Both the position numbers and the translations under genes were made by a program. Positions 21,967 through 31,822 of a stretch of DNA of 64,000 nucleotides are shown in pieces (positions within the stretch are counted from its first letter, which is position 1; every line of letters starts with the position of its first letter). The notes beneath the pieces were generated by a model, which made no database searches, was not told the DNA's origin, and saw only the letters and a list, made by a program, of their open reading frames with translations. Origin of the DNA: Rosellinia necatrix. Its lineage: Eukaryota; Ascomycota; Sordariomycetes; Xylariales; Xylariaceae. The DNA lies in assembly GCA_021209875.1 (NCBI GenBank), contig JAGYVD010000003.1, positions 1,364,001 through 1,428,000 on the forward strand, in the 5' to 3' direction.

Positions 21967-24166
21967 ATGGCAACGACAACGTTGGTGACGGATCGGGTTC
22001 CCTCGAGTGAACGGGTGGTACCTGGATCCATCAACATCCCAATAGCATCATGGCCAACAACGACGAGCATAGACAAAGGAGCCACGGATGCCGTCGCGAT
22101 CTCATCCAAGATCATCGATAATTTTAATCAATCGCTAGGGAAGAAGGACTATAAAGCCATCGCGGACCTTTTTGTCGATCAGGGATACTGGCGCGACCAA
22201 CTCGCCCTCACATGGGACCTTCGAACAGCCAAAGGTAAAGAGAAGATTATAGCCTTGCTTCAGGGGGGGCATCATCTAGTCAGCGTCGACGTAAATCGCT
22301 CAGAACCCAATACCATCCCACAGACAGCCGACCTGAGATCCGATGGCTCGGTTCGCGGCATCCGTTTCTTCATCACAAGTACCACAGCATTTGGCTCTGG
22401 GCCGGGCGTCGTGCATCTCATACAAGAGTCCGGACAATGGAAGATCTGGACATTTTTCACTACAGTGGATAAACTCAAAGATCATCCCGAGGCCATAGGG
22501 CCCAATCGTTCCAACGGTGTACAACATGGCGCGCGGACGGGGAGGAAGAACGTAAGTTATGCCTGGGGCTTTTTTTTATCCTCACACAAATAGGCACCCC
22601 GCTGATCCCGTTCCATTCCTACTCTTAAACCCTCAAATGTTTACTGACTTTAGACTTCATAGTGGCTTGATAGAAGGCGAGCCGAGGTCAACTTCGAGAA
22701 TTCAGAGCCTGACGTACTCATAGTTGGTAGGATATACCCCGGTTCTCAAAATCTATTGTCCTAATATCATCTAGGCTCTGGCCAGGCCGGCTTATCGGTT
22801 GGTTCTCGGCTAAAGATGTTGAATGTGCCGACGCTCATCATCGATCGAACGGACGAGATTGGTGATGCCTGGCGGAACCGATACCATCAACTCGTAATCC
22901 ATGATCCAGTTTGGTATGACCACAGTGAGTACTATTTTGATTTAATACAGAATAACGAGCGATATCGTCTCACCTCTTATCTACAATATATATATATATA
23001 TATATATCTAAGTTTGAACGCAATGTAGATCGCAGTATTAAATTAATTTAAATGTTAAACTAATAACTCTTTATTTCACAGTGCCTTACATACGGTTTCC
23101 GGAATTCTGGCCCGTATTTACGCCCAAGGACAAGATGGCCGACTTCTTAAAATCATACGCTCATATGCTAGAATTGAACGTGTGGACCAAGACCGAACTG
23201 GAGTCTAGTGTCTGGGACGAACAGAAGAAGCAATGGGTAGTGGTACTGAAGCGGAAAAACGTTGATGGAAGCACGGAGACGAGAACCTTTCACCCCAAAC
23301 ACATAATCCAATCGACCGGTCACTCCGGTAAGAAGAACTATCCCGATTTTAAGGGCACCCAAAACTTTAAGGGGGACACTCTCTGTCATTCCTCGGATTT
23401 CCGGGGTGCTAAGACCGACGCCAATGGACGGAAGGCAGTCGTCATCGGATCGTGCAACTCGGCCCTCGACATTGCACAGGATTACTATGAGAATGGCTAC
23501 GACATAACCATCATCCAACGGTCGTCTACATGTGTTATGAGCAGCAACGCCGTACTTAGGCTCCTCCTGGGGCCCCTATACTATGAAGGCGGTCCGCCGG
23601 TCGAACTGTGTGATCTTCTAGATTGGAGCGCACCTCGAGAGGTATCTAAGGCTCTACATGCGGACATTAATACGCAGCAGCAAGTTGATGACAGGGAACT
23701 CCTAGACGGGCTAAACAAGGCCGGATTTAAGACAGACAGGGGCCCGATGAACTGCGGCCTCTTTTACAAGTATATCCAACGCGGCGGAGGTTACTACATC
23801 GATGTCGGGACGGCCCAACTGATAGTCGACGGCAAGGTCAAAGTCAAGCATGGACAGGGTATCGACGAGATCCTACCAAACGGCGTTCGGCTTGATGACG
23901 GAACTGTGCTGGAGGCTGATGAGATTGTCTGCGCTACGGGGTATCAGAACATGAGGACGGCGACCGAAGCCATCTTCGGTACTAACGTAGCGAGCAAGGT
24001 CGGCGAGGTTTGGGGCCTAGACGCCGAGGGCGAGACGAGGATCATGTGGCGCCAGAGTGGGCACCCTGGTCTCTGGCTCCATGGCGGGAATCTTGCTATG
24101 TGTCGATATTTCTCGCGGGTAGTAGCACTGCAAATCAAGGCTCGGTTAGAGGGTCTGACCTCCTGA
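21967..24166 (+). CDS. Flavin-containing monooxygenase with N-terminal NTF2-like domain, 627 aa
   Basis: Exons 21967-22551, 22663-22726, 22775-22924 and 23082-24166. Splicing restores the FAD Rossmann motif DVLIVGSGQAGL, whose codons are split by a 48-bp intron. The last intron (157 bp) contains an AT repeat. Residues about 45-175 form an NTF2/SnoaL-like module (AISSKIIDNFNQSLGKKDY, then DQGYWRDQLALTWDLRT and GVVHLIQESGQWKIWTFFT). The rest is a flavoprotein monooxygenase: FAD site, HMPYIRFPEFWP, the STGHSG motif, a second Rossmann site AVVIGSCNSALDIA for NADPH and the ATGYQNM motif near the end. It should use NADPH and oxygen to oxidise a small molecule; the substrate cannot be told. In the second Rossmann motif Cys replaces the usual second Gly. 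It resembles fungal YUCCA-like enzymes. No PKS or NRPS is present in the window. Confidence 0.92.
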
Positions 24167-25153
24167 GTATAGTTAGGGTCGGGCTAAAATCTACAACATC
24201 GGCATCCGAGTTCACGAAGAGAATTATAGACCTAGACATGGTTCTATTGCAAAAGGACTGGCCTACAAGCTCGTTGTCATATAGAGCAACTTGATCCCGG
24301 CAGTGTAGCTTGATGATGTGAAACCTTTGGTTCTTTACAGCTTGCTCTCCGGTCAAGATAAAGCACCAACAGGCGGGAATTAACATGGTGAGACTATGGT
24401 ACGTCTCAACGTATCCATGAGGCTTGTTCTTCGTAACCTATCAAGTAATCGGATGAGCTATGTACTGGCGCATGCTTGATGCCATGGTTGGCGACTAGAT
24501 GGCAGGACATATACAAACGGGCATAACACCAATCTTGCTTACTCACGTCCGTTATTACTCTCGAAAAAGCCTGCTTTTTGACAGCCCATACACCACCCGC
24601 TACCTTTTCCATCTCATGTGGATGAGACTGTGTAAGTTAGGTTTCATGGCTACCTTGAGAGGCCGTTGAGCTTCTTGAAAAAAACTCAAATCTCGCTATA
24701 TAATGTGGTACTGCTGAATACAAACACAACGACGACAAGGTGGGGGCCTTGAGATTCGGGAATCAAGTTATCGAATGAAAAGGGGGTATCCAAGGCAACG
24801 CTACAACTTAATGATTTTACAAGAATTGATCGGGCGCTTCCAAAGCTTTCCCTTATGCGTCATCACTAACATCTAGGTCACTCCCTGAACCGGCATCCTA
24901 TTTGGTTTCCGCGATAGTTTGGCGATGAGAAGGCCAAACGGCAGGTCCGTAGTCAAAATCCAACCCCTCCATGATGAGAATATCCCGGGTCTGATGAAGC
25001 CCGGAGACCAGCTCTCGACCCGACTAAGCTTATAAAAGGGCCATTCGATATTCGACTCTGCACATTTACCTTTTCCAAAACAATCTCCCTCTGACTCACA
25101 ATATATACCCTCGTTGACTCAACAAAAAGCCCAACACATCACATCCACTCACA
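24167..25153. other. Intergenic region
   Basis: Almost 1 kb without a gene. The right end is the promoter of the wall-protein gene, with a clear TATA box. Confidence 0.55.
25031..25038 (+). promoter_or_regulatory. TATA box of the GPI-anchored repeat protein gene
   Basis: TATAAAAG, 123 bp upstream of the ATG at 25154, followed by a pyrimidine/ACA-rich leader. A strong TATA box is typical of highly regulated wall-protein genes. Confidence 0.7.
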
Positions 25154-25897
25154 ATGGAGCTCTCATTCACACTCGTCTCCCTCCTGGTCGCCGGGGCGGA
25201 GGCCGGCGCCCTCGCCGGCCTGGTCGGCAACACGCTCGGCCACCAGGTGGCCCTGATGCCTCGAGTCGAGGTGAGCATCCAATCCACGCCCGAGCCGCAG
25301 CCCGCCGACGACAGCCACGGCGAGAACACGAACCTCCCCTTCGACGAGGCCCCGGACGACTCGCCCGTCGCCACCTCCACCGCCACCACTACCGAGGAGA
25401 CCACCGTTTCTGCTACAGAGACGTCCACCTCTTCTTCTTCTTCTGAGACGTCCGCTCCCGCCGCCACGCCCACCGGCCCCCAGGGCGGCCTGCCCTTCGA
25501 GTCCAGCTGCCCGTGGCCTGGACACGGCGGTAACGGTGGCGGACCCGGTGGCGACCATGGCGGTAATGGTGGTGACCATGGCGGTAACGGTGGTGACCAT
25601 GGCGGTAATGGTGGTGATCATGGCGGTAATGGTGGTGATCATGGTGGCAACGGCGGTGATCATGGTGGCAACGGCGGTGACCATGGCGGCAACGGTGGCG
25701 GACACGGCGGAGACCATGGCGGTAACGGTGGCGACCACGGCGGGGATCACGGCGGCAACGGCGGTGGACATGGCGGCGAACACGGCGGCCACCCTCCCGT
25801 CCCGGTTATCGGGAATGGCGCGGTCGCTCGCGGCGTTGGCTACGCCGGCGCCCTTGTCGCTGGCGCCGGCCTTGTCGCCTCCATTTTGGCAATGTAG
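25154..25897 (+). CDS. GPI-anchored-type cell-surface protein with His/Gly/Asn repeats, 247 aa
   Basis: Single exon. A hydrophobic signal peptide (MELSFTLVSLLVAGAEA) is followed by an acidic segment and a Thr/Ser-rich stretch (about residues 75-100) likely to be O-glycosylated. Residues about 120-215 are a tandem repeat of HGGNGGD/HGGDHGG units. The C-terminus ends with a hydrophobic segment (GYAGALVAGAGLVASILAM) after a small-residue site, the pattern of a GPI attachment signal. The protein is therefore expected at the plasma membrane or wall. Regularly spaced His and Asp residues could bind metal ions, which is inference. No enzymatic domain is visible. Repeat number is likely to vary between strains because the DNA repeat is also near-perfect. 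Confidence 0.85.
   Translation: MELSFTLVSLLVAGAEAGALAGLVGNTLGHQVALMPRVEVSIQSTPEPQPADDSHGENTNLPFDEAPDDSPVATSTATTTEETTVSATETSTSSSSSETSAPAATPTGPQGGLPFESSCPWPGHGGNGGGPGGDHGGNGGDHGGNGGDHGGNGGDHGGNGGDHGGNGGDHGGNGGDHGGNGGGHGGDHGGNGGDHGGDHGGNGGGHGGEHGGHPPVPVIGNGAVARGVGYAGALVAGAGLVASILAM
25520..25793 (+). repeat. Coding minisatellite (GGTGACCATGGCGGTAAC-type units)
   Basis: About 15 units of 15-18 bp encode the His-Gly-Gly-Asn/Asp repeats of the surface protein. Synonymous differences between units show moderate age. Confidence 0.85.
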
Positions 25898-27761
25898 ATA
25901 TCTAGATATCTTCTACTACTAGTTATAGGTAATATCAGAATTGATAGTTTTACCAAGAACCATTCAAATTGCCTTTGAGACTGCCGGGCCCCCTATGGCT
26001 GATGTGAATGAGACATAGGCATCGTTATTCTTAAAAGTTTAAAAAAAAAAAAAAAACATAAGACGTGGATGGTGACACCTAGGGTAAGCTCCGCTTGCGG
26101 TGTTGGGGCTGAGGGCATAACGTCATCTTGGAGGGGTATGCTGTTTAATTCGCAGTCCGGAATTGGGCGGCATGTTCTCTTGGTGAAGCTTGAGAAGTTA
26201 AAAAATAAAATAAAAAATAAAATAAAAATAAAGAATGGGGGACCCTATCACTATCAAAAGGACATGATTTAGCTGTGCAAGATAGACCTCGAAATTGTTA
26301 CTAGTGCAAATCTTTTTCATTCTCATCCTATCGTTAGAAGCTATGTAGGTAGAATATGTATCTGGTATGAAACCTACGCTGCTCTATTAGTGAACTTTTT
26401 CAAGGTTAAGTGGCATTTCCATAGCTTTGAGCTATGAACTCATGCCAACTGGTCGGGTTGGATCTAAACATCCTGCAAGGATACCTTGAAAGGAAAGACG
26501 TGCACTTTTATTTGGATATCCCTTGTGCTGCGGTACAGGATTCCATAGTTGGCTTAATCCCTGTACAGTTAGTTATTCACACCATCCGAGAGTTGGTGTA
26601 GCGGCATTTGGCAATATGCCTTCGGGAAGCAGCCAAGCTGAACTTGAGAATCTCTGTGGCGTTGCGCTGCCGTGTGTTCAACTACCTAGGCAACTAATGA
26701 CCTCGACAAGAGCCACGCCCGCAGACGACCTTTTAACGCCGTAAGCGACTGCGGTTACAGTACTGGCCGACGACATGTCCCGCAAGACCGCCTTAAAATA
26801 GCATAATGCGGCACTAGGCATATCGACAGACGGGAGAAATAAATGCCTTACGGATCCGGTGGAAGCATCTCGGCGCCGTAGTTGGGCGATCCAGGCGTTG
26901 ACGCGGTTGCATTGGGAGACGTGACGGCATGCACTCGGCGATATGGGCATTTCTGGTTCGTAGAAACCAACGTTGGGCACTAGTACCCTGGCTGGGAGAC
27001 CCCGGATGGCAGGGAGATGGGGGTTACATTGTCTGTCGGGGGGGCGCTCATATTACCGAACCCGTGCCCTACCACGATAAACAGCACTCGATTATGGTGC
27101 CTTTTTCATCCAATGAGGGAAAACCAAACATCCGCACATGCTGCGATGTTCAGCTAGCGTGCTGCCAACCTGTGCCCCGACCAAACGTTGTCCAGATCGG
27201 ATGAAGAAGGTAGTATATCCGAGCTGACGGTGATGAGGGCAGTGGGCGGCATACATGCTGGGAAGAAGATCGTTGACTTATATCCGCTAACCAGATGGCA
27301 TGGGCTCTATATGAATACCTCACGTGCGAAAATATAGGGGTATGGAAGCGAGGCAAGCCACCAGAGTCTTCATAGGATCTTTGATTTTGGGCGCGGGACG
27401 GCTGGGGTGTATTTTGAATTCTATTTTCGGGCTGAGAAAGGGATATTGCCGGATTCCGGAAAGAAACGCCGTAGGACTTTGCGATATTTTAGGAGGCACG
27501 CTCTGGCTTACGATGTATGTGGAAGCCTATGATCACGCGGTCTACAGGTCATACGAGAGGGTGTGAAAACCCCGTGTCTCATCGAAAATGCAAGGGGGTC
27601 TAGATGCCGTCCCTGACGCATGGCCGTCACACTGGTAAGTAAAGGCATTGCGGTCCATTGAATATATATCGAAGCGTCTAGGCTGGCCACCGCTGACTGG
27701 GTACTAAAGCACCCGAGGACTGGGTTTTCCCCTTTCTTCAATTAAGGGGCTATTTATTTAC
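25898..27761. other. Intergenic region
   Basis: About 1.9 kb. It holds an A17 tract near 26041 and an AAAATA-rich stretch (about 26198-26236). No gene is supported; the small frame at 26678-26980 (minus) has no recognisable motif. Confidence 0.5.
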
Positions 27762-29480
27762 ATGAAGCATATAGACAGCGTAGAAATGGTGGCACTTTGG
27801 ATCCTCATCGTCCTGGGTGCATGCCTTACGGCCTCTTGGCCGGTCCCCATCGCCCGACGCGCAGCCCCCAGCTGCTCCGTCGACTACTTTGCCAGCATTC
27901 TACCGGCCGGGGCGCGCGTCGAGCGCGTCCAACATGTGACCGCCGGCTTCTTCGTCGAGACGGGCAACATCGGGTACCCGACCTTCCCCACCGGGTTGCC
28001 GGAGCTCTGCGCCGTGATCGTGCACAACGTCACGTCGGACTACCGGTTCGGCATGTTCCTGCCGGACGTCTGGAACGCGAGGCTGCTGACCATCGGCTCG
28101 TACGCGTTCCTCGGCGGGATCAACTGGCTCGAGATGGGCGTCGGCGTCAAGTACGGCGCCGTGACCCTATCGACGGACACCGGGCACAGCTCGGGGGCCG
28201 GGGACATCACGTGGGCCAACACGACGCAGAAGCAGGTGAACTGGGCCTACCAGGCGCTGCAGGGGTCGATCCACGCGGGGAAGGCGCTCGCGGCGGCGTA
28301 CTACGGCCGGGGCATCGCGTACACGTACTTCAGCGGGTGCTCGACGGGGGGGCGGCAGGGGCTGAAGCACATGCAGCTGGACCCGGCGGCGTTCGACGGG
28401 GCGCTGATCGGGGCGCCGGCGTGGGACACGAAGCACCTCATGCCGTGGGTGGCGCGGGTGGCGGCGTGGAACCTGCCGGAGGGGGCGGCGCACAGCCTCG
28501 ACGACGCGCGGCTGTTCGCGCGGCTGCAGGCCGAGGTGCTGGCGCAGTGCGACGGGCTCGACGGCGTGCGGGACAACATCGTCAGCGCGCCGGACGCGTG
28601 CCGGCGGGCGTTCGACATCGGCCGGGTGCGGTGCGACGTCGCGGCCGACGGGGCGGCCTGCTGGACCGCGGCGCAGACCGAGACGGCGCGCCGGATGTAC
28701 GCCGACTACGTCGCCGCGGACGACGGCCGGCTCGTGCACCGCGGGGCCGAGTACGGCTCCGAGCTCGAGTGGGCGACGTACCTGCTGCCGGCGCCGGCGG
28801 GCGACGAGGGGCCGGGCAACGTGCGCCGCGGCTTCGACGCCCAGTACGAGCGCTACTTCATGGGCTACGGCCCCGCGTGGCCGACGGCGGCGTACAACGA
28901 CTCGGTCGTGGCCGACGCCGAGGCCCGCGACGAGCGCGGGCCGCGCGCCAGCGCCGACGCGTTCGACCTCGGCCCCTTCCGGCGCCGCGGCGGCAAGATC
29001 CTCATGTACGCCGGGCTCGCGGACAACGTGGTGCCGGTGCGGCACACGACGCTCTACTACGAGCGCGCGCGCGCGGCCACCACCGCCGCCGCCGCAGGGG
29101 GCGAGGGCGTGGACGACTTCTTCCGCTACTTCCAGATCCCCGGCATGGGCCACTGCTGGGGCACGCCGGACAACGTCAAGGCGCCGTGGATGATCGCCGG
29201 CGCGGGCCAGTCCGTGCAGCGGCCGCCGTACGCGTCCGCCTGGTCCGTCCCGCTCGGGCTCGGCGGCGACGCCACGCACGACGCCCTGCTCGCGCTCGTG
29301 GCCTGGGTCGAGGACGGGCGCGCGGTCGAGCGCGTCGTCGCGTCCGAGTTCAACTTCACCGACGCCGCGAAGCAGAACATGGTGCTGCACCGGCAGCGCC
29401 CCATCTGCGTCTACCCGAAGACGGCGAGGTGGGATGGCCGGGGGAATCAGGACGATGCGGCGAGCTGGGACTGTAGCTGA
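27762..29480 (+). CDS. Secreted tannase / feruloyl esterase family protein, 572 aa (564 from the second ATG)
   Basis: Single exon. The second ATG (27786) gives a better signal peptide (MVALWILIVLGACLTA) than the first, so the mature protein likely begins after ASWPVP or the dibasic RR. Family features: the nucleophile elbow SGCSTGGRQG (Ser194), acid Asp421 in GLADNVVP and His464 in GMGHCWG. Cys193 and Cys465 flank Ser and His; this CS-D-HC arrangement, in which the Cys pair forms a disulfide, is characteristic of the tannase family. The lid region contains a CDGLDGVRDN motif that resembles the calcium-binding loop of the family. The enzyme hydrolyses esters of aromatic acids such as gallate or ferulate in plant material, outside the cell. 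Third positions are extremely GC-rich, which creates long false frames on the other strand. Confidence 0.95.
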   Translation: MKHIDSVEMVALWILIVLGACLTASWPVPIARRAAPSCSVDYFASILPAGARVERVQHVTAGFFVETGNIGYPTFPTGLPELCAVIVHNVTSDYRFGMFLPDVWNARLLTIGSYAFLGGINWLEMGVGVKYGAVTLSTDTGHSSGAGDITWANTTQKQVNWAYQALQGSIHAGKALAAAYYGRGIAYTYFSGCSTGGRQGLKHMQLDPAAFDGALIGAPAWDTKHLMPWVARVAAWNLPEGAAHSLDDARLFARLQAEVLAQCDGLDGVRDNIVSAPDACRRAFDIGRVRCDVAADGAACWTAAQTETARRMYADYVAADDGRLVHRGAEYGSELEWATYLLPAPAGDEGPGNVRRGFDAQYERYFMGYGPAWPTAAYNDSVVADAEARDERGPRASADAFDLGPFRRRGGKILMYAGLADNVVPVRHTTLYYERARAATTAAAAGGEGVDDFFRYFQIPGMGHCWGTPDNVKAPWMIAGAGQSVQRPPYASAWSVPLGLGGDATHDALLALVAWVEDGRAVERVVASEFNFTDAAKQNMVLHRQRPICVYPKTARWDGRGNQDDAASWDCS

Positions 29481-29788
29481 CGGGCGTGAGCGATCTTACC
29501 ACTAAGGGGGGAAGAAGGGGAGGGGAGGGGTTTAACTTCGCCGAGATAAAGATGAGCTTACTGGATATATATGGACTTGTAGCTACCGAGAGTGTACTCG
29601 GGCTTTCAAAGAAGAAGAAAAAAAAAAGGTATTTTCTTGAGCAACGCTCGAAATTGTCTATAATACAAGCGCTTCTATTCTATCAGCAGTTCAACCACAC
29701 GTGTATGTACCCAACCTAAATACCAAGAAATGACACCCCCTTTCTATACACAGACACATATCCATCTTCACGGATAGGTATTATATCT
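29481..29788. other. Intergenic region between converging genes
   Basis: 308 bp, AT-richer than its neighbours, with an A-rich purine run near 29611-29627. It likely holds both polyadenylation regions. Confidence 0.5.
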
Positions 29789-31231
29789 CTATAGCTTCCC
29801 CTTCTCCTTCTCCCCGCTGCTGCTGCTGCTGCTGCCGCTGCTGCCGCTGCTCTCGTTCTTCCGCCGGATGATGCCGTCCTGGTACTCGGTCGCGACGTGG
29901 ACGCCGCGCGGGCTCCAGATCTTGCAGTAGACGATGCCGCGGCCGGCGTGGACGCGCGGGAAGGACGTCTCCTGCAGCCACCACACATCCCCGCCCTCGG
30001 CGCCGGCGTCGGCGTCGGCGTCGCCGTACGCCATGACGGCGTCCGCGGCGTTCACGTGCACGACGAACGAGTAGCTCAGGCTCGCGGCGCGGCCGAAGGC
30101 GTGCCCGTAGCCGGCGTGGTCACCGATCATGAGCAGGCCGTTGCGGTCGGCGGCGTACGCGTGGGCGGCGACGTGGGCGTCCGGGCCGGCGATCGCGCAC
30201 TCCCCTTCATCCCCCGTGGTGGCGACGGTGGCGGGGAGCGGGGCCAGCAGCCTGTACAGGACGAGCTCGCGGCGCTCGTGGAACGGGCGGCCGGCGTTGT
30301 ACGCGCGCATGTCGACCTTGCGCATGTCGAGCCCGGGGAACATGCCGACGGCGCGGCGGGCGCCGGGGACCGCGTCCAGCACGCCGGCGATGTCGACGGC
30401 GGGCGCCGGGTCCCACTGCGCCGGCCGCCGCGACCCCAGGACGGCCGCGAACCGGCGCCACGCCGACGGCGCCTCCGCCGCGTCCGCCTGCGTGACCCCC
30501 GCCGGCCGGAACGACACCAGCGCGCTGAAGCACACGGGGCCCAGCGGGAGCGCCGCGTCCGCCGCCGCCGGGTAGTGGTCCCCCGCCGCGCTCGTGCTCG
30601 CCCGCGCCGGCTGCCGCGCCGTCACCAGGTAGCTCGGGAACAGCGCGTTCGCGGACAGGTTGGTCACCTCGTACACGAACGGGCGGTCGGTGCGCCCGCC
30701 CTCGGAAAAGAAGCCGTGGATCGTCTGTTTGTTTCGGGACCGTTAGCTTTTTCCTTCCCCACGCTCTCTCTTTCTTTTTTTCTTTCTCTCTCTCTCTCTG
30801 TCTGTCTTTCTCCTCCACTAGTGGACCGCGACGCGACGAAACGAACGCGCCCGGCATGGCTTGGTAACGGGATAGTCATGGGGGAGCGTTTGTTTTCTTA
30901 CGTGGATTCCGAAGTCCTTCCCCCGCAGGCCGGGGTCCTGCGCAGCCCGGTACGTTAGTGAGGCGGCGAGCCCGGACTGGCTGTAGACGTGACCGCCGTA
31001 CGCGCCCGTGCCCGGCGAGCGGTAGTCGCTGGCGCGCTCGGCCATGGCGAGCGAGACGAGCTCGTCGCCCGTGACCCACACCCTGCGCCGGCTCATGTAC
31101 CGCTTCACGACCTTGCCTCCGCCGTTATCGTCCGCCATGACCTTGTCCGGCAGCGGCGTCAGGCTCATGGCCTCCTGGAACGGCAGGCGGCCCTGTCCCG
31201 TCCTCACCTGCTCGGCTGGTAGAAGCGCCAT
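29789..31231 (-). CDS. Acyl-CoA thioesterase II (TesB-like double hotdog), 421 aa
   Basis: Exons on the minus strand: 31231-30902 and 30724-29789. The 177-bp intron (GTAAGA donor, ACAG acceptor) contains a GA/CT-rich microsatellite. The junction recreates DFGIHTIHGFFSEGG, a family signature at the end of the first hotdog. The second hotdog includes LMIGDHAGYGHAFGR and AASLSYSFVVHVNAAD, and the end reads WLQETSFPRVHAGRGI. Such enzymes cleave fatty acyl-CoA to free acid and CoA, commonly in peroxisomes. The C-terminus is a Ser-rich tail encoded by a CTG/CCG repeat and ends in GKL, close to but not a consensus PTS1 signal. Very GC-rich codons, like the neighbouring tannase. Confidence 0.9.
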
Positions 31232-31822
31232 CTCGGTCCTAAACGCGGCATCCGTGTCGGGGCCGGGTGACTTTTGGTAAACGGGTTTTTTTTTTTCCTT
31301 TTTTTTTTTTGTCGACGAAACGAATATTACATTAGATAGATACTAGGTTAGGTAGGTAGTTATGTATATACTATCATTTTATCCTGCGAAGAGATAAGCC
31401 GGTTTGGTTGTCTTATGGCCGGTCCGGCAATGTCTTGGGGAATAACACCTTGCCCGGTTGGGTAAGTACCGAGGCCGACTATGAAAAAGTGGGTCACATA
31501 CTCGTCAAAAGATTGGATATATATTTCCGGTTCACCATTGTACGGAGGAGCTTGATGCATACATATATGGGTGCCCGTCACCGCGTTTTATTCGGTTCGG
31601 TTATGTGAAAATATGGGGGGAAACACAACATGTAGTTTATATCATAATCAATGCCTACTATGCTTCGCTTTGTTCTTTATCATGGACTGCAGAAAGATAT
31701 CTACCGATGGTTATGATGATTATGAAAGGTCAGTGCGGGATCGGCGTTGTATTTGTTCGGTTTGACTGTTCTTTGGATCGTGGGGCCAGCCTGCCTGCAC
31801 TCGGAAGCCATGGTATTTATCC
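31232..31822. other. Intergenic region
   Basis: About 590 bp with poly-T tracts near 31287-31310. It lies between two minus-strand genes. Nothing else is seen. Confidence 0.5.

Noticed and set aside
26041..26236. Poly-A and AAAATA tracts as a retroelement tail
   Set aside because: No target-site duplication, internal promoter or coding remnant was seen next to the tracts.
28167..29390. Long open frame (407 aa) opposite the tannase gene
   Set aside because: An Arg/Val/Ala-rich shadow caused by GC-rich codons; the tannase has all catalytic motifs.
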